Assembly (NCBI RefSeq): GCF_001673635.1
Contig: NZ_LZMH01000002.1
Coordinates: forward strand, 1 to 64,000
From: Mycobacterium asiaticum
GTDB taxonomy: Bacteria > Actinomycetota > Actinomycetes > Mycobacteriales > Mycobacteriaceae
DNA length: 64,000 nucleotides
Direction of reading: 5' to 3'
The position numbers were made by a program, and so were the translations under genes. This document shows positions 9,859 to 20,455 of this stretch, piece after piece. The notes under the pieces are model-generated. The model was not told the DNA's origin. It was given only the letters and a program-made list of their open reading frames with translations, and did not search any database. Position 1 is the first letter of the stretch. Every line of letters starts with the position of its first letter.

Positions 9859-10596
9859 ATGAACACTCCTTTCAGTCCTTTCGGTCCCCTCGACGGACCA
9901 TCTATCCCACGACCGGGATTCGGTTTCGGCCCTCCCGGCTTTGGCGGCGGAGTCCGGCCGGGGCCGGCTCAGCGCCGCGCGCTGCTTGGTGCCCGGCGGG
10001 CGGCCCGACGCGAATTTTTCGACCAGCTCCGCGACCACGCCCAAGATCATGACGGACCGTTGGGCTTCGGTCCCGGTTTCGGACCGGGCTTCGGGCCTGG
10101 GTTCGGCCCCGGCTTCGGCTTCGGTCCGGGCGGCCGTCGCGGCGGACGCCGAGGTGGCCGCGGCCGGCGCGGCGACGTCCGCGCGGCCATCCTGACGCTG
10201 CTCAAAGAGCGGCCCATGCATGGTTACGAGATGATCCAGGAAATCGCCGAACGCAGCAACGGACTATGGAAGCCGAGCCCCGGGTCGGTCTATCCGACGC
10301 TGCAACTACTCGCCGACGAGGGCCTGGTCAGAGCCAATGACAGCGACGGCAGCAAGAAGCTGTTCGAGCTGACCGACGACGGACGTGCCGCCGCCGAACA
10401 GCTGTCCACCCCACCCTGGGAGGAGATCGCCGAGGGAGTGGACCCGGGCCACATCAACCTGCGGACCGCCGCCCGCCAATTGTTCGGTGCGGTCGCGCAG
10501 TCCGCGCACGCCGCCAGCGCCGAGCAACAGCAGCGCATCACCGACGTGCTCAACAATGCGCGCCGCGAGATCTACGGGATCCTCGGCGAGGACTGA
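9859..10596 (+). CDS. PadR family transcriptional regulator with GFGP-repeat N-terminal extension
   Basis: The 245-residue protein has an unusual first 105 residues: Phe/Gly/Pro-rich with a perfect GFGPGFGP-type tandem, then an Arg/Gly run. From about residue 106 a PadR winged helix-turn-helix follows (AAILTLLKERPMHGYEMIQ, then SPGSVYPTLQLLADEGLV), and a C-terminal dimerising helix (LFGAVAQSAHAASAEQQ). PadR proteins are repressors responding to small aromatic or other ligands. Two overlapping palindromes upstream suggest autoregulation. The low-complexity arm is atypical and may be disordered or bind nucleic acid through its RGGRRGG patches. Length of the core is normal. Confidence 0.88.
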   Translation: MNTPFSPFGPLDGPSIPRPGFGFGPPGFGGGVRPGPAQRRALLGARRAARREFFDQLRDHAQDHDGPLGFGPGFGPGFGPGFGPGFGFGPGGRRGGRRGGRGRRGDVRAAILTLLKERPMHGYEMIQEIAERSNGLWKPSPGSVYPTLQLLADEGLVRANDSDGSKKLFELTDDGRAAAEQLSTPPWEEIAEGVDPGHINLRTAARQLFGAVAQSAHAASAEQQQRITDVLNNARREIYGILGED

Positions 10597-10616
10597 GGCC
10601 CGGCCTCGTCGCGAAC

Positions 10617-12134
10617 CTAGGACACGTCGACCCAGTCCAGGGTTCGCTGCACGGCTTTGCGCCAACCCGCGTACCCCTGCGCGCGCTGGTCGTCATCCCA
10701 GTCCGGCGTCCAACGCTTGTCTTCGTGCCAGTTTTGGCGCAGGTCATCCGGGCCGTCCCAGAAGCCGACCGCCAGACCCGCGGCGTAGGCGGCGCCTAGC
10801 GCGGTCGTCTCGGCCACCACCGGCCGCACCACGTCCACGCCCAGCACGTCGGCCTGGATCTGCATGCACAGGTCGTTGCCGGTGATGCCGCCGTCGACCT
10901 TCAGCACTTCCAGACGGACACCGGAATCGGCTTCCATGGCATCGACCACGTCGCGACTCTGATAGCAGATCGCCTCCAGCGTCGCGCGAGCCAAATGAGC
11001 ATTGGTGTTGAACCGGGACAGACCGACGATCGCTCCCCGGGCGTCCGAGCGCCAGTACGGCGCGAAAAGCCCGGAGAATGCCGGTACGAAGTACACGCCG
11101 CCGTTGTCGGCGACCTGTCTGGCCAACGACTCGCTTTGCGCGGCGCCACTGATGATGCCCAGTTGATCGCGCAGCCACTGCACGGCCGAGCCGGTAACCG
11201 CGATCGAGCCCTCCAGGGCGTAGACGGGTTTGGCATCGCCGAACTGGTAGCAGACCGTGGTCAGCAGGCCGTTGTCGGACCGCACGATCGTCTCGCCGGT
11301 GTTCAGCAACAAGAAGTTGCCGGTGCCATAGGTGTTCTTCGCCTCGCCCGCGTCCAGGCATACCTGTCCCACCATCGCCGCGTGCTGGTCGCCGAGCACC
11401 CCGGTGATCGGAATCTCGCCGCCCACGGGACCGGCGTCCGACGTGACGCCGTAGGGCTGCAGCGGCGAGGACGGCTCGATGGTGGGCAGCATCGCCCGCG
11501 GAATGGAGAACAACGACAGCAGTTCGTCGTCCCAGTCCAGCGTCTCCAGGTTCATCAGCATGGTGCGGCTGGCGTTGGTCACGTCGGTGACGTGCACGCC
11601 GCCGCGCGCGCCGCCGGTGAGATTCCACAGCACCCAACTGTCTGCGGTGCCGAACAGGGCGTCACCGCGCTCGGCGTCGGCGCGCACCCCGTCGACGTTG
11701 TCGAGGATCCACTGCAACTTGCCGCCGGAAAAATAGGTGGCCGGCGGTAGGCCAGCCTTTCGGCGGATGATGTCGCCGCGGCCGTCCCGGTCCAGCGCTG
11801 AGGCGATGCGGTCGGTGCGGGTGTCCTGCCAGACGATGGCGTTGTAGTAGGGGCGCCCGGTCTGCTTGTTCCACGCCAGCGTCGTCTCGCGCTGGTTGGT
11901 GATGCCCAGGGCGGCAATGTCTTTCGCGGAGATGTTGCTGGCGTTCAGCACCGACATGAGCACCGAGACCGTGCGCTCCCAGATTTCCACCGGATTGTGT
12001 TCGACCCAGCCGGCGCGAGGCAGGATCTGGTCGTGCTCGAGTTGATGACGAGCGACCTCGGCGCCGTCATGATCGAAGATCATGCAGCGGGTGCTGGTGG
12101 TGCCCTGGTCGATAGCGGCAACGAACTCAGCCAA
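10617..12134 (-). CDS. glpK: Glycerol kinase
   Basis: GlpK phosphorylates glycerol to glycerol-3-phosphate with ATP, feeding lipid synthesis and central metabolism. The 505-residue protein has the FGGY-kinase N-terminus [14 protein letters not shown], the substrate segments NQRETT and WQDTRT, and the C-terminal ATP site [14 protein letters not shown] start at 12134 is chosen because AGGAGG lies just upstream and the product then matches family N-termini; ATGs at 12179 and 12167 lie before this ribosome site and overlap the divergent start. The gene is monocistronic here, divergent from a methyltransferase gene. Confidence 0.93.
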   Translation of the reverse strand: MAEFVAAIDQGTTSTRCMIFDHDGAEVARHQLEHDQILPRAGWVEHNPVEIWERTVSVLMSVLNASNISAKDIAALGITNQRETTLAWNKQTGRPYYNAIVWQDTRTDRIASALDRDGRGDIIRRKAGLPPATYFSGGKLQWILDNVDGVRADAERGDALFGTADSWVLWNLTGGARGGVHVTDVTNASRTMLMNLETLDWDDELLSLFSIPRAMLPTIEPSSPLQPYGVTSDAGPVGGEIPITGVLGDQHAAMVGQVCLDAGEAKNTYGTGNFLLLNTGETIVRSDNGLLTTVCYQFGDAKPVYALEGSIAVTGSAVQWLRDQLGIISGAAQSESLARQVADNGGVYFVPAFSGLFAPYWRSDARGAIVGLSRFNTNAHLARATLEAICYQSRDVVDAMEADSGVRLEVLKVDGGITGNDLCMQIQADVLGVDVVRPVVAETTALGAAYAAGLAVGFWDGPDDLRQNWHEDKRWTPDWDDDQRAQGYAGWRKAVQRTLDWVDVS

Positions 12135-12177
12135 TTGGCCTCCTAGGGGCGACGACGGACACTGCATGTAATCGTCC

Positions 12178-12957
12178 ATGATTGCCTACGTGACCGTTGA
12201 CATCGAGAGCATGCCGCGTGGTGGTCCGCACGCGTCGTGGCTGGACCGCCGGCTGGAGACCGACCGTCCGGAATACATCGACCGTGACGACGTGGACGCC
12301 AAGAAGCGCGCCGCGATCCGTTCCCTGGACCGGGTGGGCAGGGTGTTCGGCCTGCACAAGACGATCGCCCGCATCGTGCTGGACGAGGTAGCCGACGTGC
12401 CCGAGCCCAGAATCCTGGAGCTCGGATCCGGACACGGCGGGCTGGCGCGGGCATTGCTCGACATGCATGCCACCGCACACGTGACGGTCTCCGACGTGGA
12501 CACTTCGCTGGTTGCCGCTATCGGCGCGGGTGCTCTGGGTTCGCATCCGCGCGCTTTGGTTCGTCGACTCGACGCCACGGCCATCGACTGCCCGGACGGC
12601 GCTTACGATCTCGCGGTGTTCGCGCTGTCCTTCCACCATCTGCCGCCGGCGTTGGCGTCGAGGGTGTTCAGCGAAGGGACCCGGGTCGCCGACAAGCTGG
12701 TGATCATCGATCTGCCGCGGCCCCCGTCGATGTTGCATTTGCTGCGGCTGGCTCACATGCTGCCGCTGGCGATGTTCCCCATGCCGCATGACGGGATCAT
12801 CAGCTCGCTTCGGGCCTACAGTCGCTCGGCGTTGCTGGCGCTGGCCGAACATGCCGACCCAAGGATCGAGGTCGAGCTGCGCGGCGGCCGGGTATTCAAC
12901 AAGTCGCTGCGGCCGCTGCCCCAGATCGTGGTGGCAAGCTTGCGCGGCGCCCGGTAA
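12178..12957 (+). CDS. Class I SAM-dependent methyltransferase
   Basis: The 259-residue protein has a Rossmann SAM site [17 protein letters not shown] near residues 79-95, an acidic residue after strand two (VSDVD), and the motif-IV region [14 protein letters not shown]. Substrate is unknown. The start is uncertain: ATG 12178 shares bases with the upstream ATG of the divergent strand, and GTG 12190 or ATG 12211 are possible. It is followed after 18 bases by the GCS2-type gene, so the two are probably co-transcribed. Confidence 0.82.
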   Translation: MIAYVTVDIESMPRGGPHASWLDRRLETDRPEYIDRDDVDAKKRAAIRSLDRVGRVFGLHKTIARIVLDEVADVPEPRILELGSGHGGLARALLDMHATAHVTVSDVDTSLVAAIGAGALGSHPRALVRRLDATAIDCPDGAYDLAVFALSFHHLPPALASRVFSEGTRVADKLVIIDLPRPPSMLHLLRLAHMLPLAMFPMPHDGIISSLRAYSRSALLALAEHADPRIEVELRGGRVFNKSLRPLPQIVVASLRGAR

Positions 12958-12975
12958 ACCTGTTGCATCGGTGCT

Positions 12976-14448
12976 GTGGGCGAAGAAGTCAAGCGCACCA
13001 CGTATAACCGCACACACCGGCGGGAGTACCGGCGCAAAGTGCAGTTGTGCTTGGACGTCTTCGAGGCGATGCTGACCCAGACCCGCTTCGACTCCGAGCG
13101 GCCGCTCACCGGCATGGAGATCGAGTGCAACCTGGTCGACGCCGACTACCAGCCCGCGATGTCGAACCGGTTTGTGCTCGACGCGATCGCTGATCCGGCC
13201 TACCAAACCGAATTGGGCGCTTACAACATCGAATTCAATGTCCCGCCGCGCCCGTTGCCCGGACACACCGGCCTGGATCTGGAAAAGGAAGTGCGGGCCA
13301 GCCTGAACGATGCGGAACTCAAGGCGAATTCCAGCGGCTCACACATAGTGATGATCGGCATTCTGCCCACCCTGATGCCCGAGCACCTCACTGACGGCTG
13401 GATGAGTGAATCCACCCGGTACACCGCTTTGAACGACTCGATTTTCAATGCCCGGGGTGAGGACATCTCGATCAACATCTCCGGTCCGGAACCGCTGAGC
13501 TGGCAGGCTCCTTCAATTGCACCCGAATCCGCTTGCACCAGTGTGCAATTGCATCTCCAGCTGGCTCCGGACGACTTCGCCGCCAACTGGAACGCCGCCC
13601 AGGCCCTGGCCGGACCGCAGCTGGCGCTGGCCGCGAATTCGCCCTATTTCTTCGGCCACCAGCTGTGGTCGGAGACCCGTATCGAGTTGTTCGCGCAGTC
13701 CACCGATACGCGGCCCGAGGAGCTGAAGACACAGGGGGTAAGACCGCGAGTTTGGTTCGGTGAGCGCTGGATTACTTCGGTCGTCGATCTGTTCAAGGAG
13801 AACGTCCGCTACTTCCCGTCCCTGCTACCGGAACTCTCCGACGAGGACCCAGCCGCCGAACTGGCCGCCGGCCGCGCCCCGGCGCTGGCCGAGCTGCGCC
13901 TACACAACGGCACGGTGTACCGCTGGAACCGGCCGGTCTATGACGTCGTCGAGGGGCGCCCGCACCTGCGCCTGGAGAACCGGGTATTGCCGGCCGGACC
14001 GAGTGTCATTGACATGCTGGCGAATTCGGCGTTCTACTACGGACTGCTGCGGACCCTTTCCGAAGCCGAGCATCCGGTGTGGTCGCAGATGAGTTTCCCG
14101 GTGGCCCAACGCAATTTCTTCGAAGCGGCCCAGCACGGTATCGATGCGCGGTTGCACTGGCCGGGCGTCGGCGAGATCAGCACGCAGCGACTGGTTTTGG
14201 ACACGTTGCTGCCGATGGCTTACGAGGGGCTGCAGCGGTGGGGCGTCGATAGCGAAGTGCGCGACCGCTTTCTGGGTGTGATCGAGGGTCGCGCCCGGGC
14301 GGGCCGCAACGGTGCGACCTGGCAGGTCGCCACGGTTGCAGCGCTCGAAGAGGCCGGCATGTCCCGGTCGCGCGCCCTGGCGGAAATGCTGCGCCGGTAC
14401 TGCGGGCACATGCACGCCAACGAGCCGGTGCACACCTGGGAGGTCTAG
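12976..14448 (+). CDS. Glutamate-cysteine ligase family 2 (GCS2) protein, Rv3698-like
   Basis: The 490-residue protein carries the GCS2-type features TGMEIECNLVDADYQPAMS and LGAYNIEFNVPPRP, which contain the acidic residues that bind Mg-ATP in carboxylate-amine ligases, and a C-terminal RRYCGHMHANEPVHTWEV. The family forms gamma-glutamyl amide bonds, but the substrate of this clade is not established; EgtA, a relative that makes gamma-glutamylcysteine, lies in the same neighbourhood. It starts at GTG 12976. Its stop forms a shared CTAG with the convergent VOC gene. Confidence 0.8.
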   Translation: MGEEVKRTTYNRTHRREYRRKVQLCLDVFEAMLTQTRFDSERPLTGMEIECNLVDADYQPAMSNRFVLDAIADPAYQTELGAYNIEFNVPPRPLPGHTGLDLEKEVRASLNDAELKANSSGSHIVMIGILPTLMPEHLTDGWMSESTRYTALNDSIFNARGEDISINISGPEPLSWQAPSIAPESACTSVQLHLQLAPDDFAANWNAAQALAGPQLALAANSPYFFGHQLWSETRIELFAQSTDTRPEELKTQGVRPRVWFGERWITSVVDLFKENVRYFPSLLPELSDEDPAAELAAGRAPALAELRLHNGTVYRWNRPVYDVVEGRPHLRLENRVLPAGPSVIDMLANSAFYYGLLRTLSEAEHPVWSQMSFPVAQRNFFEAAQHGIDARLHWPGVGEISTQRLVLDTLLPMAYEGLQRWGVDSEVRDRFLGVIEGRARAGRNGATWQVATVAALEEAGMSRSRALAEMLRRYCGHMHANEPVHTWEV

Positions 14449-14867
14449 AAGTCCTCCGCGAGTTGGGTCAACCGGACACTGTTGCCTGACGGGTCGCGGA
14501 ATCCGCAGTCAATGCCGTAGGGCATCTCATGCGGTTCTTCGGTGAACTCCACGCCCCGGGACTTCATCTCCGCGTAAGTTGCGTGGCAGTCCTGGGTGGT
14601 CAGGAACACCGTGCCTGCGAAGCCTTTCGCCATCAGTTCGGCCACCTGCTTTTGGGTCATCACCTCGTCCATCACCGGCTGTCCCGGGATCGCCATCAGC
14701 ACGATGGACACATCATCTTGGCCAGGAGGGCCGACGGTGAGCCATCGGAAGTCCGCCTCCGGCAGCGAAACATCTTGTCGCACTTCCAAACCCACTTGAT
14801 CGGTCCAGAACTTCAACGCGACTTCCTGGTCGTGCACCCACAAATGGGCACTGGCAATTTTCATCAT
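14445..14867 (-). CDS. VOC (glyoxalase/bleomycin resistance) family protein
   Basis: This 140-residue protein begins MMKIASAHLWVHDQEVALKFW and has two beta-alpha-beta-beta-beta modules typical of vicinal oxygen chelate proteins, ending GFRDPSGNSVRLTQ. The metal-position residues His (near residue 8) and a C-terminal acidic or neutral position are partly kept. Function could be detoxification or dioxygenase-like; no substrate can be assigned. Two adjacent ATGs (14867 and 14864) are possible starts. It lies 25 bases downstream of the AraC gene on the same strand, a common arrangement in which the regulator and the VOC protein are made together. Confidence 0.82.
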   Translation of the reverse strand: MMKIASAHLWVHDQEVALKFWTDQVGLEVRQDVSLPEADFRWLTVGPPGQDDVSIVLMAIPGQPVMDEVMTQKQVAELMAKGFAGTVFLTTQDCHATYAEMKSRGVEFTEEPHEMPYGIDCGFRDPSGNSVRLTQLAEDF

Positions 14868-14892
14868 GGGCACCACGCTACGGTCCGGCGGA

Positions 14893-15330
14893 TCAGTCCG
14901 TCTTCTCCCCGTGTGCTGTCTTGATACGACTGTCGGCGGGCGGGCGAGTGTCCCGAGCCAGGATGCAGCTCGGCACCCGGGCGTGCACCGACGCCGGCGG
15001 AATACTGGCCCGGTAGGCCGCGGGCGGTAAGCCGTACACCCGCGCGAAGCTGGTGGTGAATGAGCCGACGCTGCGCAGACCAACCATGACGGCGATGTCG
15101 GCGACCGATCGGTCGGTGTAGCGCAGCAGTGCGGCGGCGCGCTCGAGTCGGCGCGTCTGTAGATAGGAGCGAGGCGATTCGCCGAACGTGCGGGTGAACA
15201 TCCGGCTGAAGTGCGCGCGCGACAGACCGGCGGCCGCGGCCAGGTCGTCTACCGTGATCGGATCGGCGTAGCGGGAGTCGACGAAGTCTTTTGCCCGCAG
15301 CAGATAGCGGGCCGGCGGAAGCTGCGCCAT
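14893..15330 (-). CDS. AraC family transcriptional regulator, HTH domain only
   Basis: The 145-residue protein consists almost wholly of the double helix-turn-helix AraC domain: ITVDDLAAAAGLSRAHFSRM with the second HTH VADIAVMVGLRSVGSFTTSF and the conserved GLPPAAYR. No ligand-binding domain is present, which is usual for the MarA/SoxS-like short class. The ATG at 15330 is used since upstream residues run into the divergent methyltransferase gene, whose start is 36 bases away. It probably controls the VOC gene downstream and perhaps the divergent methyltransferase. Confidence 0.88.
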   Translation of the reverse strand: MAQLPPARYLLRAKDFVDSRYADPITVDDLAAAAGLSRAHFSRMFTRTFGESPRSYLQTRRLERAAALLRYTDRSVADIAVMVGLRSVGSFTTSFARVYGLPPAAYRASIPPASVHARVPSCILARDTRPPADSRIKTAHGEKTD

Positions 15331-15365
15331 GGGTTCCAGTATGCGGCGCGCGTACTTTGGGTCAC

Positions 15366-16052
15366 ATGGCTGAAGTGATGGATTGGGATGACGCATACCG
15401 GCAGGGCGTCTTCGCGGGACCGCCGCCGTGGAACATCGGCGAACCGCAGCCCGAACTGGCCTCGTTGATCGCGGCCGGCAAGGTCCGCAGCGACGTGTTG
15501 GACGCCGGCTGCGGCTACGCGGAGTTGTCGTTGGCGCTGGCGGCGCAGGGCTACACGGTCGTAGGCGTCGACATCACGCCGACTGCGGTCGCGGCGGCCA
15601 CCGAAGCCGCCCGGGAGCGGGGCTTGTCCACCGCGAGCTTCCAACAGGCCGACATCACCGCGTTCAGCGGGCACGATGGGCGCTTCTCCACCGTGATCGA
15701 CAGCACGCTGTTTCATTCCCTGCCGATCGAGGGCCGCGACGGTTACCTGCGCTCGGTGTTCAACGCGGCTGCGCCGGGTGCCAGCTACTACGTATTGGTG
15801 TTCGCCAAAGGCGCCTTCCCGGCCGAGCTGGAACCCAAGCCCAATGAAGTCGACGAGGACGAGTTGAGGGACGCGGTGAGCAGGTACTGGGTGGTCGACG
15901 AGATCCAACCGGCCTTCATCCATGCCAACGCGCCCGCGACGCCGCCGCCGATGCCCGGTCCGCCGATCGAGTTTCCGGAGCACGACCGCGACGAGAAGGG
16001 CCGGGTGAAGATGCCCGCCTACCTGCTCACCGCGCACAAAGCGGATCAGTAG
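15366..16052 (+). CDS. SAM-dependent methyltransferase (Rv3699-like)
   Basis: The 228-residue protein shows the SAM-binding segment [20 protein letters not shown] near residues 44-63, the acidic VGVDIT after strand two, and [13 protein letters not shown]. The N-terminal [14 protein letters not shown] and [12 protein letters not shown] resemble thiopurine or tellurite-resistance type methyltransferases (TehB/TPMT-like). Substrate unknown. It starts at ATG 15366, divergent from the AraC gene. Its last seven bases overlap the convergent PPE gene. Confidence 0.85.
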   Translation: MAEVMDWDDAYRQGVFAGPPPWNIGEPQPELASLIAAGKVRSDVLDAGCGYAELSLALAAQGYTVVGVDITPTAVAAATEAARERGLSTASFQQADITAFSGHDGRFSTVIDSTLFHSLPIEGRDGYLRSVFNAAAPGASYYVLVFAKGAFPAELEPKPNEVDEDELRDAVSRYWVVDEIQPAFIHANAPATPPPMPGPPIEFPEHDRDEKGRVKMPAYLLTAHKADQ

Positions 16053-19000
16053 TTCTGCACGAAGATGCCGGCCAGGTTCGAGCCGATGTTCTGCAGGCCC
16101 GACAGGAAGCTGCTGACACTTGGTGGCAACGCCCCGATGTTGAACAGACCCGACACGGCGCCGCCTAGGACCGACAGCCCGGACGAGCCTTCGCCGAAGA
16201 CGTTGTAGCCCGAAGCTCCGGTGAGCCCCAGCGGATTACCGGTGAAGAACCCGGACACATTCGACCCGTTGTTGAAGAAGCCCGAGGCGTTGGTGCCGCC
16301 GGTGTTGAAGAAGCCCGACGAGGTGAAGAGGTCGTCGAGGGTGTTGCCGAAGCCGGGCGCGGGCGGAATCTGCAACTCGAAGAGCTTCTGGCTGGCCAGG
16401 ATGATCGGCGGAATGTGAAGTGCAGGCAGCTCGAATTCGCCGACGTTGATGGGCGGAATACCGATCGTGGGCAGTTGGAACGCTTCTGAGAAAAGTTGCG
16501 GGAGATTGAACTCGCCGATCGAGATCGGCGGGATCCCGATTTCGGGCAGCTTGAAGGCCTCCGAGAAGAGCTGCGGAAGATCGAATCTGCCTATGTCGAT
16601 CGGCGGAATCGTAAACTCGGGTGTGTCGAACGCAGGCCAGGAGAGCTGCGGCAGCAGGAAGTCGCCGATGCCGATCGGTGGAATTGTGTACTCCGGCAAC
16701 GTAAACGCCGGCCAGCTCAACTGCGGAAGCAGGAAATCGCTCAGCTTGATCGGCGGAATCGTGAACTCCGGAGTCGTAAACGCCGGCCAACTCACCTGCG
16801 GCAGCAAGAAGTCGCTGAGCCCGATCGACGGAATTGTCACCTGGGGCGTCGTAATCGCCGGCACGTTGATTTGCGGCAGATCGAAGCCGGTGAACCCGAC
16901 AGAATTGATTGTCGTCCCAGGGATTGTCATACCACTCAGCGTGATGGACGGGAAGCCCCAGTTGCCACCGTTATTACTGATTTCGATTGTCGGCAAGGTC
17001 ATTTGCGTAATCTGGATCCCCGGCAAGGTAAAGCCGCCGAAGCTGCCCGAATTGCTGTTGCCAATCGAAATCGAAGGTATATCCGTTATATCGATTCTAT
17101 AGGTAGGAGCTAAGGCGAAGTCGGTGTCTAGCCGCAGTATGGATGTCCACTGACCACCCGGCACATCGACATTCGGCAAGGTTATCGTCGGGAAATTGAA
17201 AGCCGGAACGATGATAGAAGGCAACGTCCATCCCGTAACTACTATATCGGGTGTCTCGAACTTCGGGATGACCACTGCAGGAAGATTTATGTCCGGTACC
17301 GATATTTGAGGAGTAGTGATAACCGGCGTGCCAAATCCCCCTATTCCAATCTTCGGAATACTAAAGGCGGGAATAGTAATCGACGGCACTGTGATCTCCG
17401 GCAACTCGAACGAACCCACCACCAGGTTCGCCAACGTTGACCCAGCCGGGAAACTCAGCGACGGCAATGTGATCGCCGGCGTCTGGAAGGCACCCAACAC
17501 CAAGTCCGCCAACGTCGACCCAGCCGGGAAACTCAGCGCCGGCAATGTAATCGCCGGCGTCTGGAAGGCATGTAGCACGACGTCCGCCAGAGTCGTCCCC
17601 CCTGGGAAGTGCAGTGACGGCAGCGTAATGGCTGGCGTCTGGAAGGGATTCAGCCGGGCGATCGGCGACGTGAATGGCCCGATATCGATCGGCGGAATGC
17701 CGATCGTCGGAAGCAGGAATTCCGTCAGCCGGGCGACCGGCGACGTGAACGGGCCGATATCGATCGGCGGGACGAAGATCTGCGGCAGGTCGAATGCGCT
17801 CACCTCGATCGGCGGTATGTCGACCGCGGGCAGGGTGATCTCGGGTGTGCTCACCGCGAAGTAGATGCCGCCCTGTCGTTCACCGGTCCAACCGAAGCCA
17901 TTGTTCATGTTGCCTGAATTGAAGGATCCGGTGTTGTAGTCACCCCAGTTGGCGAAGCCGGTATTTGTGTTGCCGATATTGAAACTGCCGGTGTTGTAGG
18001 AACCGGGGTTGATGTCACCCGTGTTGTAGTCGCCGGCATTCAACGAGCCCGTATTGCCAATGCCCGCGTTGAGGGATCCGGTGTTGGAGGACCCTGGGTT
18101 GAAGAACCCGGTGTTCGCGAGGCCCGAGTTGCCGATGCCGGTATTGAAGCTTCCCGAGTTGAAGAGCCCGAAGTTTCCGTTGCCCGAGTTGAAGAAACCG
18201 ACATTCCCGTTTCCGGAGTTGAACAGCCCGATATTACCGCTGCCGGAATTCAACACAATACCGATTTGATTGTCCCCGGTCAGACCGATTCCGATGTTGT
18301 TGTTGCCGGTGTTACCGAAGCCGATGTTGAAACTGCCGGTGTTGGCAAAGCCCTGGTTGCCTGAGCCGAAGTTTCCGAGACCGAGGTTGGCGTTACCCAG
18401 GTTGCTGAAGCCGATGTTCCAGCTACCCAGGTTTGCCGACCCGATATTGGAGTTGCCCAGATTTCCATCGCCTCTGTTGCCGTAGCCGAAGTTTCCGAAG
18501 CCGAAGTTGCCGCCACCGAAGTTCGCGAAACCGAGCGACGTTTGCAGCGTCTCCGCAGCGGCGGGTGCTGCGGAGGCCGCCGCAGCCGAACCGGTTGCCA
18601 ACTGGCCCGGCAGACCGGCCAAAGCTTTCAACGGTTGCGTGAATGGCGTCAGGGCCGATGCGATAGTCGACGCCCCCGCGTAGTAGTCGAACATGGCGGC
18701 GACGTCCCGCGCCCACATCAGCTCGTAGTCGGCCTCGGCGGCGAAAATCGCCGGAGTGTTGAATCCGAAAATGTTTGTACGGATCAGCGACAGCAGCACG
18801 TTGCGGTTTGCCGCGATCTCCGCGGGGTGAACTATCGCGGCCCGCACTGCGTCGAACGTGCTCGCCATGTTCCGGGCCTGGGAAGCCGCCTGTTCCGCTT
18901 GGGCGGTGACAGCGCTGAGCCAGCCGGCGTATGGAGCGGCCACGGCCGCCATCGCCTGAGATGCGGCGCCTTGCCACGACGCGGTCGCGAGTCCGGAGGT

Positions 19001-19144
19001 TATCGACCCGAATGAGTTGGCTGCCACGGCGAGTTCGCTGGCTAGTCCGTCCCAGGCCGCCGCGGCGCCCAGCATCGGCGCAGAGCCGGCTCCAGCGAAG
19101 ATGCGAAGGGAGTTGATCTCCGGCGGCAACACTGAGAAATTCAT
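16046..19144 (-). CDS. PPE family protein, MPTR subfamily, with extended beta-repeat region
   Basis: The 1032-residue protein has a PPE domain at residues 1-180 ([14 protein letters not shown], with the WxG-type SWQGAAS at ~56). Asn-Gly pentapeptide repeats (NxGxxN) span about 207-420. A long Pro/Ile-rich section at 425-985 has several 25-26-residue repeats such as [20 protein letters not shown] and [15 protein letters not shown] units. A short second pentapeptide tail (SGFFNTGG) closes it. PPE proteins leave through ESX type VII secretion, normally with a PE partner; none is adjacent. Repeats are near identical at 17400-17640 (78-bp units). A stretch at 16960-17400 is AT-richer than its surroundings. 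Not present at this locus in M. tuberculosis as I recall. Confidence 0.93.
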   Translation of the reverse strand: MNFSVLPPEINSLRIFAGAGSAPMLGAAAAWDGLASELAVAANSFGSITSGLATASWQGAASQAMAAVAAPYAGWLSAVTAQAEQAASQARNMASTFDAVRAAIVHPAEIAANRNVLLSLIRTNIFGFNTPAIFAAEADYELMWARDVAAMFDYYAGASTIASALTPFTQPLKALAGLPGQLATGSAAAASAAPAAAETLQTSLGFANFGGGNFGFGNFGYGNRGDGNLGNSNIGSANLGSWNIGFSNLGNANLGLGNFGSGNQGFANTGSFNIGFGNTGNNNIGIGLTGDNQIGIVLNSGSGNIGLFNSGNGNVGFFNSGNGNFGLFNSGSFNTGIGNSGLANTGFFNPGSSNTGSLNAGIGNTGSLNAGDYNTGDINPGSYNTGSFNIGNTNTGFANWGDYNTGSFNSGNMNNGFGWTGERQGGIYFAVSTPEITLPAVDIPPIEVSAFDLPQIFVPPIDIGPFTSPVARLTEFLLPTIGIPPIDIGPFTSPIARLNPFQTPAITLPSLHFPGGTTLADVVLHAFQTPAITLPALSFPAGSTLADLVLGAFQTPAITLPSLSFPAGSTLANLVVGSFELPEITVPSITIPAFSIPKIGIGGFGTPVITTPQISVPDINLPAVVIPKFETPDIVVTGWTLPSIIVPAFNFPTITLPNVDVPGGQWTSILRLDTDFALAPTYRIDITDIPSISIGNSNSGSFGGFTLPGIQITQMTLPTIEISNNGGNWGFPSITLSGMTIPGTTINSVGFTGFDLPQINVPAITTPQVTIPSIGLSDFLLPQVSWPAFTTPEFTIPPIKLSDFLLPQLSWPAFTLPEYTIPPIGIGDFLLPQLSWPAFDTPEFTIPPIDIGRFDLPQLFSEAFKLPEIGIPPISIGEFNLPQLFSEAFQLPTIGIPPINVGEFELPALHIPPIILASQKLFELQIPPAPGFGNTLDDLFTSSGFFNTGGTNASGFFNNGSNVSGFFTGNPLGLTGASGYNVFGEGSSGLSVLGGAVSGLFNIGALPPSVSSFLSGLQNIGSNLAGIFVQNY
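17400..17640 (-). repeat. 78-bp tandem repeats inside the PPE gene
   Basis: Three to four in-frame units of 78 bp, two of them nearly identical (around 17478 and 17556), encode FQTPAITLP and [13 protein letters not shown] segments. Such arrays can vary in copy number by slippage or recombination. Confidence 0.75.
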
Positions 19145-19332
19145 CCTCGCAACCCTTCCGACAGCTCATCTTCGAGCGGTTCGCTGCGGGAGTGCCTAGG
19201 TCCCTGCCCCCCGCCACTTCATACGCGTACCGAGCGAAGTTACTCCACACACGCGCAATATGCACTACTGCTTGGGAGGCGAGTTTCGAGACTTTTGGCA
19301 TGGAGTGGGCGCTCCGGTTGGTGCGACGGGTT

Positions 19333-20442
19333 TCAACCAGCGGATGTGGCCGCAGTGGCCGAAATCAGCGCTTCGGCAAAGACTTCCAACTCGTCGGCCG
19401 TCGTGTCAACATGCGGCGAGATGCGGAGCGCCGGTTCCGTGAGCTCCATCGGCGCCCGCGCGATTCCGGCGTACGTGGTGAGGATCCGACGCTCGGCGAG
19501 TAACCACTCCCGCACGGCTTCCGGGTCGGCCCCGTCGACCGGCACCAACGTGGTGATCGCGCTGGGTTCGTCGACCTCTTCGACGACCACCCACCCGGCG
19601 ACGTCCGTCAGCAGCGAGCGGGCGATGCCGCCCAATTCACCCAGCCGTGCGCGAACGTTCTCGGGGCCATAAGCCAGGTGTTCGCCCAGCGCCACCGAGA
19701 AACCTACTCGGGCAGCCACATTTGCCTCGCCGAAGCCGAGTTGCTCAACCCCCTGGGTCAGCCGCGCCGTCAGCTCGGGTCGCATCGCCAGAATCCCCAC
19801 CCCGCGCGGCCCGGCGATCCATTTGCGTGACGACGAATACGTGACATCGGCGCCCACGGCGCAGTCGATCTGGCCGAGGGCCTGTGCGGCGTCCACGACC
19901 AACGGCACCCCGAGCTCACGGCAGAGCTGCGCCACCATCGCCAGCGGCTGCACGGTGCCGCGGTGGCTGGCTACCGGTGTCAGGTGCACCAGGTCCGGCG
20001 GATTCTCTTGAAGCGCGAAAGCCGCGTCGTCGATGGCCAGCCGGCCGTCCTCGAGAACCGGCAGCGGTCGCACCTCGAATCCGTGGGCCGCCATGACCGC
20101 CAGGTTCGGTCCATACTCACCGGGCAGGCAAGCCAAGGTGCGGGCCTCCGCCGGCCAACTACGGAGCAGCAGATCCAATGCGTTCAACGAACCGGTCGTG
20201 AATACGATGTCAGCCGCGTCGGGGAGGCCGCACAGCTTGGCCACCGCGGCACGGCCGGCGTCCAATACGGGTGCGGCGGCATCGGCCGCCACGTAGCCAC
20301 CGACCTCGGACTCGTGCAAGGCGTGCCGCGCCGCTGCATCCAGAGCCGCCAAGCTCTGCCGCGAACACGCCGCGTTGTCCAGGTGCAGCACCGCCGCGGG
20401 CGGCCTGGCCGCGCGCCAGCGCTCGGCCAGCGAGTTCGTCAC
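19333..20442 (-). CDS. egtE: Ergothioneine biosynthesis PLP-dependent C-S lyase EgtE
   Basis: EgtE cleaves the hercynylcysteine sulfoxide to ergothioneine using pyridoxal phosphate. The 369-residue protein is a class V aminotransferase-fold enzyme with [23 protein letters not shown] and the PLP-lysine segment [17 protein letters not shown] 20442 is chosen as start, 13 bases after the egtD stop with a G-rich ribosome site; longer forms would run into egtD. It is the last gene of egtABCDE, all on the minus strand. Confidence 0.92.
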   Translation of the reverse strand: MTNSLAERWRAARPPAAVLHLDNAACSRQSLAALDAAARHALHESEVGGYVAADAAAPVLDAGRAAVAKLCGLPDAADIVFTTGSLNALDLLLRSWPAEARTLACLPGEYGPNLAVMAAHGFEVRPLPVLEDGRLAIDDAAFALQENPPDLVHLTPVASHRGTVQPLAMVAQLCRELGVPLVVDAAQALGQIDCAVGADVTYSSSRKWIAGPRGVGILAMRPELTARLTQGVEQLGFGEANVAARVGFSVALGEHLAYGPENVRARLGELGGIARSLLTDVAGWVVVEEVDEPSAITTLVPVDGADPEAVREWLLAERRILTTYAGIARAPMELTEPALRISPHVDTTADELEVFAEALISATAATSAG

Positions 20443-20455
20443 GGTCCCCCCGCAG

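Noticed and set aside
12135..12179. Upstream ATG starts for glpK
   Set aside because: AGGAGG lies between them and the TTG at 12134, and the added residues do not match glycerol kinases.
17900..18500. Regular repeats resembling a CRISPR array
   Set aside because: The units are in frame with PPE-MPTR pentapeptides and have no unique spacers or cas genes nearby.
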